Positions 10,046 to 23,972 are shown, numbered from the stretch's first letter. The stretch: DNA of 64,000 nucleotides from Kappaphycus alvarezii (GCA_002205965.3 NADL03000481.1:186001-250000); one strand, 5' to 3'. Numbers and translations are program-made. Notes: generated by a model not told the origin, from the sequence alone.

Positions 10046-10432
10046 GATCCTGCAGCGGACACCCGTTGTACTGCCGTAATGCCATAAAGTTTTCATTTAA
10101 AATCACTCATGAAATATACAAACTATATTAGCCTAAAGTGCTCTGAAAGACTCTAAAACACTAATTGGAAGCAGCTTGATGTGTTACAGAAGTGAAAAAA
10201 ACCCTTGACAAAATAAAAACTAAAAAATATTTGCCATTCTAAATGGGACTTTTCATGCTAAATAGGACTTGCTTTCATGCGCTCCGAGTCCTCCAGAATG
10301 GACTAAAGCAATTCAGACTTTATTCAATTGTCACACTATTCCCACTTCCTCTCTATTGAAGGCCCCGTTAAAGATACTGAAAACTTTACTGCATTTATAT
10401 CGGGGTCCATTGCTGGAACCAACTATGTTGCT

Positions 10433-10830
10433 AGCTAAGTGCTAAACGGGTGGTCCACGTCGGCCACGTACACAGGTGTACGGGACACGATAGGATTCGC
10501 CAGAAACGACCAGATCGTCTAACTAATGCGTCGGTAAATTCTCCTTCTGATGACTCAAACAGATTTATGCATTTTTTCCGCGATGTGCGGGAGGATATCG
10601 TCTATGAAGCGGATAGTAGGGGGGAAGGCGAACTCATGGAATCGAAAGAAAGTGGTTGGAAATCCACGGGTCGTTTGCAATTCTCACGGCTCGGAAGGAG
10701 CGGGTCATTGTAGACAGACAGTCCAAGGTAGCGACGTACCATGGCCTTCCAGTGTGCTGTCGACACTCCCGTGTCGATGGTGGGATGGGCGATGATCAAT
10801 GCGGCGCTATTGTGCCGCATTGAGCGGAAA
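10433..10830 (-). pseudogene. LINE family 1 copy C, internally deleted
   Basis: On the minus strand it reads ALIIAHPTIDTGVSTAHWK, YLGLSVYNDPLLPSRENCK and then jumps straight to VDFQPLSFDSMSSPSP. Compared with copies A and B, the finger and endonuclease-like region between these blocks is gone; the join is at about 10667. The 3' UTR follows down to 10433. The copy shows the uninterrupted form of the site where short repeat copy i inserted in copy A. Confidence 0.55.
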
Positions 10831-11219
10831 AGACAACTGCTTTATCGTTCTCATTAAAAACTTTGAAATGCAATCTTCTTGTGAGAAGATTGCAAGATCA
10901 AACCATGGTATAACTGCGACTCTTCCACTCTTAGTTTTCGGAAGTTTTACTATAAATTCAATGGCCAGAGACCCTCATATTCTCTTAGAAATCTCTAAGG
11001 GTGTGATATCTGCCATTTTCTTCTGATTCGAATCATCTGCTTTCTGATAAAGAAGAAATACATTAACATAATTCAGAACATAGATTATCTTGTGTCTCTA
11101 TTGATAGTTAGGAATTACAGATAAAGTATTCACAAAAGGAACATGTCCATGTATCTTCTATTATTGTATTTTCTGCAGTAAATCCTAAAATACCTTCCTT
11201 GATACACGTAGCCTAAACA
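10831..11219. other. No gene seen
   Basis: AT-rich, with no recognisable coding or repeat signal. Confidence 0.3.
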
Positions 11220-12855
11220 AATGAATCATCTTTTTATTCTATGCCTTCCTAGTCTCACATTAGGGCGAATTACCGCCCAAAGCTGCAGCAATAAGTTATA
11301 ACTGATAATCATCATAACTACAATATCATCAAGATTAATAGAAAACTTTTCGTTATCATTAAATGAAGGTCTATTCATGTTTTTAGAGTTTAGTACATGA
11401 AAGGCTTTCGAAAATAATCGCCAAGTACATAGATTTTTCCTTTCTTCAATATAACTGGAAATATTCAGAATATACCGAGATTCTAGATGTAACATTCATA
11501 TTTTAGACTCATTTCATGCTTGGTGAGTAGATAATTGAGGATTCGACTGTCAGCTTTGATATTATGAAGAGTTGTCCAAATAAAACCAGAAATAGTGAAG
11601 AAAATATATCAAACCGTGAAGCTTCCTATCTTTTTGCGGAATAATCTTGTTGATTAGGGCATATTTCTTTAGAAAAAAAGGTAATGAAACTAACATTGCC
11701 ATTCTCACCTAGTTGAGCTAAAATTACTCCTACCACAAACTATGAAGCATACTAATGAACTCCGGAACTCTTGTTCCAATCTGGGCAAACAAGAGTAGGG
11801 GCTTAAGTGATATCTTCTTGCAGATTTTAGAATGCATCCTAAACAGTATCATTGTTTTTGCTAAAAATGATACCTTTCCCCCTAAGTTCGTCGAAAGAGC
11901 CGTAATTTAAGAGAAATTATAGACATACCGATGAACGAATTGAACTAAGCAATTAAAAGTTCTAACATCTGTAGCTGTTCAGGATTCATATATAGTTTCG
12001 CGACATCATTTTTCTCTAGATCAACCCGAATACTATATTTTCTGATTCTAAAGCCTAACAATTCAATCTACGTTTTCAGAAAATCGCATTTCTTCGGAGA
12101 AGCATAGAGCTCATTTTATTCCAGGAGACTTAGTACTATCTACATATTCTTGAGATAGATACAAAAGATCATGAGCACACACGACCATGAAGAAATCAAT
12201 GTATTCATAGAAGATATGGCTCATAAATGACGGAATAATGACAAGAAAACTGCGTAAGCCCATTGGCACTACAATTTACTCAATTTTTCCGTAGTTCGTA
12301 TTTAATGGAGTCTTCTAATGCACTCAGGATTCAACTATATCTAATGGAAACGAGTTTTCGAGTCCAATTCTGAGAAGACCCTTGCGCCACCAAGACTATC
12401 AAACATTTCATCAGATCTCAATAAGGTCACATTTTTTCTTTCTCTGGTTCTATTAAGTGCTTCATAATCTACCAACAATATCAATTTGAAATTCTGTTGG
12501 ACAAAGAATAATGATGATCCGTACGGTGACTTACTTGGCCTCATTTCTTTTTTCTCACAGAATCTTCCAGTTTTTCTTGGCTTTTAACTCCGTCAGGGAT
12601 AGCTGAAAAATAGGAAATGAGGTGGCTTAGAGTTTTCTTCAACCTCAATCTCATAATCCAAACTGCAGTAGGATATGAATAGTAAGGTATAGAAAGATAG
12701 GATTTTAGTTGAGGCTTCTGAGGCGGTAAGTGCTTTTCGATAAGGTTTTTCCATCTCTGGTGGGGGGTTTCTAGATGCGTGCGAGATCTTGTATATTGAT
12801 CTCCTTTAGGATACCCCGGGAGGCGGCTACATGAGCTTTGAAGTGCTGGGAACAA
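11220..12855 (-). pseudogene. Ty3/gypsy reverse transcriptase, heavily decayed
   Basis: The best-preserved part (12341-12544) reads MRPSKSPYGSSLFFVQQNFK, LILLVDYEALNR and LGGARVFSELDSKTRFH. These are the classic gypsy RT blocks IRPSxSPxxSPxxFVxKKDG, CVDYRxLN and LGGAxxFSKLDLxxGYH. Downstream on the minus strand come NELYASPKKCDFLKT and LLGFRIRKYSIRVDLEK, the thumb region, with many stops between. The YxDD box region is present only as a ruined stretch (VLMIFCIYLKNM). Sequence toward 11220 could be RNase H but is too decayed to prove. The upstream part (12541-12855) carries the linker before RT. Confidence 0.65.
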
Positions 12856-15800
12856 ATTGAAACTCGGTCAAATGGCATGCTCAATTTAGGGAAGGATGGG
12901 AGTCTCAGAGAACTTTCGGTTGAGTGATGCAATTGAATAAGTTTTTAGAAGCTTGGTTTATAACTCCCGGGGGTTGCTATTACGGAACCAATTGGCCTCT
13001 AGTTAGAGGTCTGAATGAGCATTTGATTCATGTTTCCTCTAATTTATGTCTCATGAACAAGATTAGTTGGAATTATGATGATATTTGGAGATTATTCATA
13101 GATGTTTGAATCAAGATTGGCCCGACTACATCATTTTGGTTTTTGCCTACATTCTCGAAAGAGAATGTGGAAAGAACGGAATAAGTTTGGATCTCCCTGG
13201 TGCGAAAACTCGTGGCGTATACTTAGATATTTTATTGAGTAATAAAGAGAATTGCAGAAGGTCTCAACAATCCGGTCGTTTAACTGTGGTATTTGGGCAG
13301 CATCCGCTTTGAAGTCGCAACTCGTTTGGTATGTCAACATATCCTTCTCCCGCACTCCTTACTCGCAGAACTAACGTGTTTTTTCTATCATTCGTATTTA
13401 GATGTGTCTGAACGAGCAGCCATATCAGTAAACTCGGCAAAACGCAAGGCCAACCCCACAAGTAGAGCGACTTTGTTTCCACCGCCACTCATTCTGGACA
13501 CTTGATGTGGAACTTTCCTCAAAGAAGCTTGGAGTTGGAGTCTCTGTAATGTAGTACCATCTAAAGTTACAGTCCAGATTATAGGGTTTCTTTGGCAGTA
13601 CTGGGCAGATACTTATACTAGACGCTTCTGGAGTAGGACTAAGGATCGAATCCCGGCGTTTTCCTGCTGAAGTATTTATTTCCGTTGGATGTTGGAATGT
13701 TAACGTCAAAAAACATGAGAAAAGAATATCTCCTGTTAATTTGGACTAGTACTAGGATAAAGAGAAGCGAGTGAGTTCGCTGGGCACTAGTAGCAGTAGT
13801 AGGATACCAATATTTGTATATCATTGTTGAAAAGGAAAGCAAAAATAAATCTTCATTCCACTGCAATAAATAATTTCTACAAGTCAATTTAGGTGTTTTG
13901 CATTCTAAATAGATTAAATATACTGATTTATTGTTTTTGAATACTTATAAAGTGCTCCAATGCTATGCTGTGGGTATTTTGCTGATACTAGGCTACTTCG
14001 AAAACTTCTACCATGGGAATTGAAGAAAACCTGCTACTTTTATTCCAACTAACCCAAATAATTTTCTATAAATTTTTTCACATAGTGCTCTGGAAGTTTC
14101 GAAATAATTATGACTTGGACCAGACTACCTGAGAGAAGAGAAGATAAAGTGATACATAAGTAAGGTCCAATCAATGGTGCTTGGTGCTCGGCCATCGAGT
14201 ATCCTTATCAGCTAAGAACTACTCACAGAAAGTTGAGACTTTTAACTTTAAGTTGAATGCTCTGAAGATTAGTAAAATAAGTCTTCATCTACTGGCCAAA
14301 AAAGCAAAACACACAAAATTTCGCAGCGATTCTCAAATTCACAACCCAAAAAACGTACCTAAAAAATAGTTCCCAGTAATATCCATGAGTGCGGAAGTGA
14401 ATTAATCTGGTCGAATATAGCGATCCGCATACTGGCGCAGAACCAGCTGCATGATGCTAAAATTCCCTATCTGGTTAATTCCTAGCTTTAAAGTCACCTC
14501 TTCTACGTTCTCAAAATACCCTACGAGTAAGGACTAAATTAAAGATCTCCAAATGAAGGCCCTAGTTTACACATAAAAGGCTTTTTATCCCCGAAATTCC
14601 CGCCAATAATCGTATAGACCCAAGCAAAACTCGAAGTACAAGAATCTCTACAGCATAAATTATGGCACTCGGAACTTAAATCAGACCATCAGCTCCCTCC
14701 CGTATTTATTATCGCATCTGTAGCAGGGATATGATTTTATGAACAATACTATGGACTAAAAATATTACAAAAATATTACAAAGTAGTCTTTCTTACTTTA
14801 TATCGAAATATTAACATGAGATTCTGGCTGAGAAATACATGGAAATCGTTTTTGACGAATTAGGTGAATATCGTCAAATCAAAATTCTGACAAAAGCTTA
14901 CACCAAAAAGGAGACACCAAGGCAATTACCCTTAAATTTCATAAATTTATATTCATTTTAAAAACTTGGAACAGAGTCTTCACTGAAAAAGTACGATAAG
15001 TTAGTTCAGACTAGGTTGGAGACGAAATTCATATCTTTTTCAATAAAATTTTTCTTTCGCATAGCAAAGTACAACAAGTGTTCCGTGGACCCTTAAAGAA
15101 CCATCGCCCTTAGATTGTAAAACTATTGGAATATTTCGATCGAGAGAGGATAATTTCACAAGTATGAACTTATTCTAACCACCTGTATTTGAATTGAATT
15201 TATTGGCTCCAGATAGTGATGAAGCTGAGATCCTTTATCGTAGAATTCAAATAATTTATGCATATTTTTTGATATTAGACCACACTAGACCCCAAGCATG
15301 ATCAGAGGTAAGATTTTTGTGGAAACTAAAGCACTTAATACTAACTTCGAAAATGAGATACAGCTGTATCGAGAAGACAAAGACAAAGCGGAATACATGA
15401 AGAAAATATATATGAGATTTGTAAATGAAATTAGCTGTTGAGCCATACCCAAACCCCTTTTTCTATAGCTTTAGCCCACAAATATCTTCAGTATATATAA
15501 GGGCGTTTTTTCTGCGTTCCCTATCCAGCAAAAAAACGTTCCATGTTCGCAGATGTTAGCATAGATTACGTAAAGTAACCGTTAAGCAGTGTGACCTGAC
15601 CAAACTTCATTTGCAGTAGTAAGCATCTGAAGGGAAACTATCAACCCAAGTTAAAGCAAGCACACCCTCATTCTCACAAAGCTCTACTTCTAGCGAATTA
15701 AATCCCAGTCTCAAGTTTTCTTACCCCTTACGGCAAGATGTTTTGGAAATACTGAAGGGTTCTAATGAACGTATTAAATATTTGAAATATCTTCTTCGCT

Positions 15801-18800
15801 TAGCAAAAAGAATTTGGGAGAACAGAATAATTTATCCATGTACACCGTATACCGAACATCCTTAGGGAACACTTTAACATAATATCTGAGATCTTCATCC
15901 AAAGGAAATTTGGGAAAACGGACTTTAACCATAAGTGTATTCCATTGGTTTCTACTAGAATAGTAAAATGACCGAAAAGTATGAACTGAATTGCAAAATG
16001 CCCATATTCTGAATATAGGACCAGTTGGCTTACCCTAAATCCCCATTACTTCTCTTGTATGGCCATGTCTTACAGCCATCATCTCCTTCACTCTGACGAA
16101 GAACTTACGAAGCTAAATTATTTTCGATTTCCAAACCCCGAAAGTAGTTCGGGTCTTTTCAAAGAATAAATCGTTTCTCTCAAAAACGGGCCACAGAGTT
16201 GCAGAGATCTTCTACTTGCTAAAAAAGGAGAAAAGACGTGTATATGGCCATTGCATGAGGAAATTATTAGTTAATTGAATCCAAACAATACCCTACTTTT
16301 GGAAATCTGTAGATGCCCATGTAGATACAAATGAAAATGAAGTAACTTGGATCTTGCGCAGTAATGGCCTGCCAAGGTCTTTTGAATTGGCTGATTCTAC
16401 TTTTCCGTAGAGATAGGTATCGTTAGAGATTTACAACGACCGTTGCCATATTAGTTGTTGAAAAATAATTTTGTGAATGCCGAGCAGGTTGAAGTTTATT
16501 TTTTCCCTAGAGATTAAAGATGCAGTTACATGCATTAAGGAATCAAAATGAAAATAGTTTTTTTCGCGATTTGGACCAAACGGCGGAAATTATCCAATGT
16601 TTAAATATTATATCATCTTATAAGCACCGATACAACACGTTATCTAATCAGCTACATCTACACAAGAGAATTTCTACCCGGATTATATATGTAGAAAAAT
16701 AATATTCTGCAACGGGGAGACCGTGACAAACACAAGTAAAACACAGTACTGTAATTTCAAAACAGCCGTATAAGTGCAGTAATGGACTTGGATGAGGAGA
16801 TTAGAGGAGGGTAGAATGAATGGATAAATACGGTCCCCATTGCCTTCCCCAGATTGGGAAAGTAGAAAATTTTAAAAGTCTGGATCTTACTGTTGACCAG
16901 TCCTCTCAATTCTGTAGAAAGAGCAGGCTGCGAGTAGAGTCAAGCGGTTAAGGGGAAAGGCCAGTGAAACTGATGAAAGCTAGACGGGTCCTATGGAACT
17001 GCCTGCAGTAAGCAAAAAAGAATTAGTAACTCATTTGATACAAAAATTCCGGGTCTCTGCAAGTGAAAGAGAGCGGTCACCACGAGCTACTTTCTCAGTT
17101 TTAACCAATGTAACATTACAAAAATATGTTTACCCAAGGCTAATAATTCTAGAAATTTCACATTGCACTGGATTGAGGGCACTGCAAAGAAAGGGGAATT
17201 TAGAACTGACCGAGAGATATGATTTTTTTTCTGTTTGATTCCTACCGGATCAAAAAGTGACCGATATCAATATACCTGGGTAATCGGGATATTTCAGCCC
17301 TATTTAGGGCGTTACGTGATTCAAAATGAGCCGAATATCGAAGAGCTCGAGTCTCCCTGTCTAAATAGGAAGAGGGCCATATTTTGATCTGTGTTTCACC
17401 AGAGAAGTCGGGAATCTGGAGAAATTGAGGAAGATAAGGCCTTGGAAGAAGTTGGAAAGCCAGAAATCAGTAAAGATACACAAAAACGATGGAACCAGAG
17501 TGAAGATATTGCCTCGGTGAACAAATTACAGGTTTATCAAGGATTTGAATCTCTAGGGAAGAAAAAGTAACTACAAGTAAGAGCTTGTATAATCTAGTGA
17601 ACCGCAAAGCCTTCAAAGAAAAACTTTGTATAGATATAATACTTGGCAGGATACCTCCTGAAGAAACAGGGTCCCTTTTATAAAACTTTAACGATCCTAG
17701 AAACAACTATTGTAGTTATTTCATAATCTAAAACCCATAGAATCTGGAATGATTAAAACAGAAAACATCTAAGAAATATCTTACTGGACTGTACAGGAAT
17801 ATGAGATTTGTAACTGGAGTAAACAAGTTTTTTGACATCCATCGCAGTTTACTGCATATTATGTGCGATCTTTGCAAAGTAGAGCAGAAGGACTCATTTC
17901 AAATCGGAGCCATCAGAAAAACGGTCCAAAGTGGAGAAATATTCGGCAATGCATGAGAGAAAAATAAGGTGTACCACCGAATATATTCAAGCTTAAGCCA
18001 CGTGATAAGTAAAGAATTTGATTTTTCTCCCGTCCCGATAAACTAGAAGTTAAGTTTATAATGGTTAGAGTAAGATATCAGGGGTTTGCGAAATTGTGGA
18101 AGGTAAAATATTTAAGACGTAAGTAATAATAGAATTGAAGGAATAGTGAGTTAAAAAGCACAGAAAAACAAGAACAGTAGAAATAAAGAACATAAACGGA
18201 TTCATTGGTTTTAAAGCATTAAACATTTGGCTTTACAATTTTAGTCATTGAAATGGATTAAAAAACTCAAAAGATTTAATTGAATGTTCGGCAAGTGTAG
18301 AAGCAAACTCGAAAAGCTTAATAACTGCAAAAATAGATTGCGCAACAAGTCTTAGTTACCATAGATAAAGCTACAGTGTATAAAATAATACCCATAACTA
18401 TCGTCAGGAAAATCTCAAACTTTATATGAAAAGAATTGGGGCAGCTGGATACAAGGCCAAGAAAATATTTTCAAGCAAAGAGTGAGCTCATCTGAGCCAT
18501 ACATAGTCAGATTCGCTGTAACCTACGTTTCAAGAAAAGTTACTGAAGTAAATTTTCATGTAACGATTGAAGATTTCTAATTTGAACCTGAATGTCATGA
18601 GTTAGCTGCAAGGAAAATTTTTCACGAACTGAAACAATTGGAAATTTGAGTAAACACAGAGAAAATAACAATGCATTTCTGAAATGGTTACGGAAGATTC
18701 CAACCATCCGTATAGATCAAAAGGTATTATACTAGAGTAAATGACTCAAAAATGCTCTCCAATGGATACGTAACGAGTCGTACCAAACATTTTCAATGAA

Positions 18801-19659
18801 GATATGCAAATTGTAGACGGGTTCAATATTATTATGAGTGTAGTACTAACCAGGATAATTCAATAAGGGACAATTTTTTTTGGCTCAAGTACTGTACCAT
18901 TGAAAATTGGGAATGTATAGAGACGAAATGCTTGTAAGCAGTGTAATGATTCTGTTCGTGGCAAACTATTCGTAGCTCAATCTCCATCAGAAAAGAAGCG
19001 GAGCACTGTAAACAAAATTGGGCTTTATCCATGGAGAGTCAGATTATATCGCACGAAGGAATCATGTAAGAAATCGGAACGCAGCTATGAAATCACTAAA
19101 TAAACCCAGAAGAAACAAATTTAAATTGCCACCAAAAGCGATATCGTGTGAAAAATGAGCACAAAAGCCCTGTAGAATTGTAGACAAAGGGAAAAAGTTG
19201 CAAAATTAGATATATGCATATTGTGCTTCCGTTTCAAAGAGAGAAAATTTACAAAGAGAACTTTAATGATTTGTAATAGAAAACAGATAAGAAAAATTAA
19301 TTACTCGTACAGAATCCATCTTGTATGTTAGTTTTAGTAAGTATTTATTTTTTAAAGTATTTCTTATAAAAGTTATCCGCAAATAATAGAGAGGTTAAGC
19401 CGCACGAATTTCGTAATTTTTCCATGGTAAATCGTTCTACATATAACAACTGGCCATTTCATACGGATGAAATGCGAAAAATTGTCTGTTTGTGATAAAA
19501 TAAAACATTGTTACCGCAGCCAATCCTTAATATTTCGCGCGAAGTTATGGTCAGCACATCGGCACAGCATCGTTCATCGCATTCCTCAACTACGACCGGA
19601 ATTTCATTGACTACCTTCCAACCCTTCTACTATCCCTCAACCTCACTCATTGCGTTATC
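12856..19659. other. Long AT-rich block without a recognisable gene
   Basis: Nearly 7 kb with stops in all frames. Short open frames (such as 13085-13312, 16993-17238, and 18832-19032 on the minus strand) matched no family I know. The left end may hold the gag and protease of the gypsy element at 11220-12855, but no zinc knuckle or DTG motif was found. The decay pattern suggests old, mutated repeats. Confidence 0.35.
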
Positions 19660-20660
19660 AAAATGACAAAAACACCCTCTCTACCTTCGTCACCACCGTT
19701 TTCCACCGCCTCCTCACCAGCTACATGTCTGTTAGCACCCGAAACCAACCCCTCCGCTGCGGTCCTGCTTCTAGCTTGGGCGGCAGAGAATACCTTAGCT
19801 CCTATGTCTCAGCCTTTGTCTCCTTTTGGCGTGAGTGGAGAGTCAGTTGACACGGTTACTTTGGAGGAGTCCGACGGAGGGAACGAGTATAGTAGTGGCA
19901 GACGTAAATCGATGAGTATGAACCCATTCGACTACAAGCCGTTTGATACTATCCTCTGCAGTCATTCCGTACCGTTAACGTGCATAAAGTCGAGCACCGC
20001 ATGAAGCTAAGGTTCGAGACGTGTTTTCTTGAAGAGGTTCCCTCGGTTTTTCTTGAGCGAAAGCCGCAGCGATCCAAATAATTGCGTGACTGCTTCAAAA
20101 TGCTCATTTACACCCGCCTCAAAAGGTTTAAGAAGAATATGGCCGTTTCTGGTATTAGTGAAATGGTTACCGAACAAGGTCAGCTGCCGGATGATCTTAT
20201 AATGGAAATAGAATTTTAGGTTTAGGCCGTGAGTAAGGACGGAGACGAACTGAACGAGTCGGAAAAGGTATTGGTGTCGGCGAGAGGAGTAATCAGGTAC
20301 GAAGCCTACCACCGGAAAAAGAGGGAGGAAACTGACACACATGAGGAGAGGAAGGCTGCTTCACGCGTGAAGAACCGGTTCGAAAACGTCGATGACGTGA
20401 ATGAGGCTATGATAGAGAGTGTGAAGCTTCGGCGTGAGATCGATGAAAATACGCTATCTTTGGGGCAGAAGATATTGGAATTTGAGATGGAGCGTGCTCA
20501 GCTAGAAGATGCGCGAATCGAGAGATAGAATGATCTGGCAGAAAGAAATTTATAGTTAGAAGAAGTACACATAGAGATGGAAAGGGAGAAAAGAAAGGGC
20601 AAAAGGGCAGAGGGGACAAAGATACTGGAAATAATGGATAAGATGTACAGTAAACTTACC
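19660..20660 (+). pseudogene. Myb/SANT-like TE-associated ORF with coiled-coil tail
   Basis: Separate frames line up as one protein. An N-terminal Pro/Ser-rich part runs to SMSMNPFDYKPFDTIL (about 19960). A shifted frame gives LRDCFKMLIYTRLKRFKK (about 20085-20140), which looks like the (S)LRxKFxxL end of Myb/SANT-type domains in transposon proteins. 20229-20528 is open: DELNESEKVLVSARGVIR and later IESVKLRREIDENTLSLGQK with ILEFEMERAQLEDARIER, a charged heptad-type coiled coil. Related second ORFs accompany some DNA transposons and bind the element's ends. The family call is tentative. Two frameshifts and stops mean it is not functional. It faces the minus-strand gag at 20887. Confidence 0.4.
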
Positions 20661-20886
20661 TAATATCAGAGCGGAGAAGGCACTGAGGAGCAAATTCCGC
20701 GCGCTGAGCTTGCGAGTGTTTACAAAACGGACTCTGGCCCACAAGGGCCCTTCGCCGGGAGCTGGATCCCAGTGAATGATCCAGTTCCTGACAGAACTCA
20801 GGAAGTACACGTCTTTTGGCCTTTTCCCGATCTTTAAATGAACTTCTCTGATATGATTGAACCTTTCGAGCAACATTTTCAGCAAT

Positions 20887-22114
20887 TTATTTTGGAAAGT
20901 GATAAATAATGTGGCCCTTTTTACCACAACCCAAACAGACTCTATCATCACGGGGTTTGATCATTTGCATACTGTAAGTGCTGTGGCGATTGACTTTGGT
21001 AGAAAAGGGGTCACGGCCGTATTGAAGTTGTCCAGTATTCAATGTACCAGCAAGGCGGCTACGGAGTGTAGCGTCCGTATCTGAGATCGATGTCATAGGT
21101 AAGTTCCTCTGATCCTTCACTCGTCCAACCCTCCTCCTGCTCGAATTGAGTGGCAGAAATGAGCTGGCTGTAAAAAAATTGATAACTGAAGCCACCAAAA
21201 TTTTCTCTGCTGCAAGGATAACGAGCCCAAGAAAATCCAACAACGACGGACTGAAGAAACTCAATCTTGGGCCTTTCTGAAGGGAAATGAGGTAGTGCTT
21301 GGGGAATGAGCGTAGATATTTCCTCGCGGACTTTCTTGATGGAATCATTCGCAGTACAAGTAGGAGAAATGTACTGGCTGACACGAATAATTCGAAGATA
21401 TGCGGAAATTCTTTTTCGCCGTGAGACTGAGTTATATTCACTTTCTAGCGCATTTAGGGCTTGAGAAAAATCTTAAAGAAACCTTACACATTCTTTAGGT
21501 AGAATCTTTTGGCATTTCCTGTACGGAGATGGTGGAGATACCTGACATTTTGGTCTTCATTGAGCATATAATCCTGGCAGGAATTTTTTTATAAAGCTAT
21601 GAAATCGGTCCAATATTCAGCTAGGTTACCGTAAATTTCTTATTTTCTTCCCTGAACCGCATGGATAGGTAACTTGAGAGCTTTTCGTCCGATGGTATGG
21701 AGAGTTGAGTGGACACTGGAGTGGAATGTATGGGTTTTGGAGCGAGTCTGATACGGTGATTTGGATGGTGACGCAAGAGAGTTGAAATATGCATCATTTT
21801 GGTTTAATGCTTTGCTGAGGTCACCATTGGGGACAATAGTTGACGCAAAGGTCTTCGAAATAACATAATATTCATTTGGAATGGTTGGAACAATGTGTTT
21901 TGCGATAAATACGATCAACTTGCAAATAATTGATGAATTGCCCAGAATCTGCCCCGAGAAAAGAGTAAAGATAGAGTAAAGTAAGGAAGCCCTCAACCAA
22001 CCGAGCCCTTAATTCATCGCCAGAGAGGGAACTATCCTCAACATAACCTTTGACGTAGTCCACAAGAAAATGTTGCAATTCTATGGTCCCTCCAATACCT
22101 TGACAAAGAACCAT
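20887..22114 (-). pseudogene. Retrotransposon gag-like pseudogene with degenerate zinc knuckle
   Basis: Minus-strand frames read IELQHFLVDYVKGYVEDSSL, a stretch near 21600 (YWTDFIAL...YMLNEDQNVRYLHHLRTGNA) typical of gag capsid helices, and at the end VCLGCGKKGHIIYHFPK (about 20890-20940). The last is a CxxCGKKGHx4C zinc knuckle whose final Cys is Phe. Gag packages element RNA. At least three frame changes or stops interrupt it. No protease or RT follows on the minus strand, so only the gag part is left. It may be gypsy or copia. Confidence 0.5.
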
Positions 22115-22369
22115 ATTAATAAACCCTTTTCAAGTGCAAATTAAAGCGGATTTAATGCTTCGAAAATTGTGGCCTTTTCAGTACTTTCCTTTTTATACTA
22201 TTTTACGTCCTTTTTGTGAGGTGGCCTAATATTTTCTTGCTGTTCGTTTTTTCCCCCTGTAAACCCTTTTCCAATTTTATTCTATTTTCAAGCACGAGTC
22301 ACAATTAGTTTGAGAATTAAAATTTTAATTTACTTAGAACAAGATCGAATGTTCATATTGGATCTTACT

Positions 22370-22616
22370 AAATCTAATTTGCGACTAACCTAAAATGATA
22401 CTTTCAAGGATTGTGGCTCTGTAAATGTCAATGGCTCTCGAAGCTTCGGTTGCACTCCTGACAGTAAGACGGATTTTTCTTATCCTGTAAGAGGGTCTTG
22501 TGGTCGCGGCTCTGTAAATGATCGAAGTAGGTTTTAGACTCGGAGCAAGTAACCATGAATAGCTTGCAGGTCCTTTTATTTACAGCCACGCATGTAGAAG
22601 TAGCCTTAGTAACCAC
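22370..22616 (-). pseudogene. Fragment with two C2H2-like zinc-finger repeats
   Basis: The minus-strand frame contains YFDHLQSRDHKTLL and SYCQECNRSFESH followed, past a stop, by HLQSHNP. The DNA coding HLQS (CATTTACAGAGCC) occurs twice, about 100 bases apart, which suggests tandem fingers of the CxxC-x12-H-x5-H type. Only the second finger keeps its CxxC pair. It is too short to name and may be a piece of a captured host gene or a TE protein. Confidence 0.3.
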
Positions 22617-23972
22617 GGCGCGATAAGCTAATCGACGGTCAGCTTTGCGGGGTAGCCGCAGCGGAGTCCTAGCTGTAGATCTGTAAGCACTGTCAGCCGT
22701 TGGTGTTGTAGACTCGGTGTCAGCGAGGGGAAGCGAAAAATGACAGTCACAGTGAACGGGTACAAAGGACCCCGGGATGCTGTTGCAGTCCCGTGTTTGT
22801 GTAATTTAATAGATCAAGCTCCTAAAATAATCGATTAGCGCGATTCATCAGTAGTATTCAAAAGTGCCTTGTCCTCCTACTGCCCCGATTGGGTAGTGAG
22901 GACTGCCTCATATAGCCGTTCTGATAGCTCTAAAACAGTAGATGCAGTAGACGATAGCCACTATATTACCAGGCGCACAGTACAATAGTACTGCCACCTG
23001 GCAATCTAGTGCAAAATTCCTTGCAATTGCAAAGTAAGATCAGTAATGGCCCGTGGTTGGACACAAAAATTTATAAAGTATGCACTATAAAACAGGAGGA
23101 CTTGTAAGATCAATTGCTGAAATTTAAAGACGTGATACACGTGGAAGATCTGAAGTCTGACCTTCGCCTGAACATGAATTTACATATGTAGTGCACGATT
23201 CTGAACCAAAAGTATAGGTAAACCTTTATTTACTTGAAAACCCAAGAATGAAGGCCTCAGATTGGTCCAGAACGGCGATTTTTGTATGCTACGTGGAGGC
23301 CTCTGAGTAGTAGACGACACTGCGATACTTACCAAATTGGAGTGAAATTCGTGTTTTCGATGCTTACAGTCAGAGTTGGGGTGCTACTGACAGATGTTGA
23401 ACGCTTACACAGGGTTAGTCGCGATTCCGGGTGTGCTACGTAGTATTACAATCGGTTTGTCGCCCTTACTGGCCAATGGATAGTGTTCAAAAAGAATAAA
23501 AAATTAATGTGCTTTTCAGTATTTACCAGCTTTCACCTGGCTTGAAACAATGCGGAAATAGGACAAATAGGTATATTTTCACTATCGAGTGGTGAATATA
23601 ATCATACCTGAAATTCCCTGAAAACGGTAAATCCGGATTTTCCCGAAAATTGACGAGATAAAAACCAAACTGACGGCGTTAGCGGCGACCCTGAAAATCA
23701 GTAGAACTTTTCGCCAGTGTTGAGCAGTTGAATAAATTGAGAATAAGATTGTCAACGCTCTTTCTTACTTCAATGTCCGATGCGAAAAGAACTTTTATAA
23801 CCAGTGGTTACCTTCGAATATCTCTAGCATATTTACTGATTATGCCCTAAACTCCATAGCGGATAGTTCTGCGGACGGTACTGGTGACCCTGACACTACA
23901 AAGATCTTAGCAGGCATCGCTAAAGTTAAAATAAGATAGAGAACATTTAGACTACTTAGGATAGAAATACTG
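22617..23972. other. No gene seen
   Basis: Mixed composition, no open frame of note and no repeat family recognised. Confidence 0.3.

Noticed and set aside
18832..19032. Minus-strand 66-aa frame as retroelement fragment
   Set aside because: No motif of RT, RNase H, integrase or transposase could be recognised.
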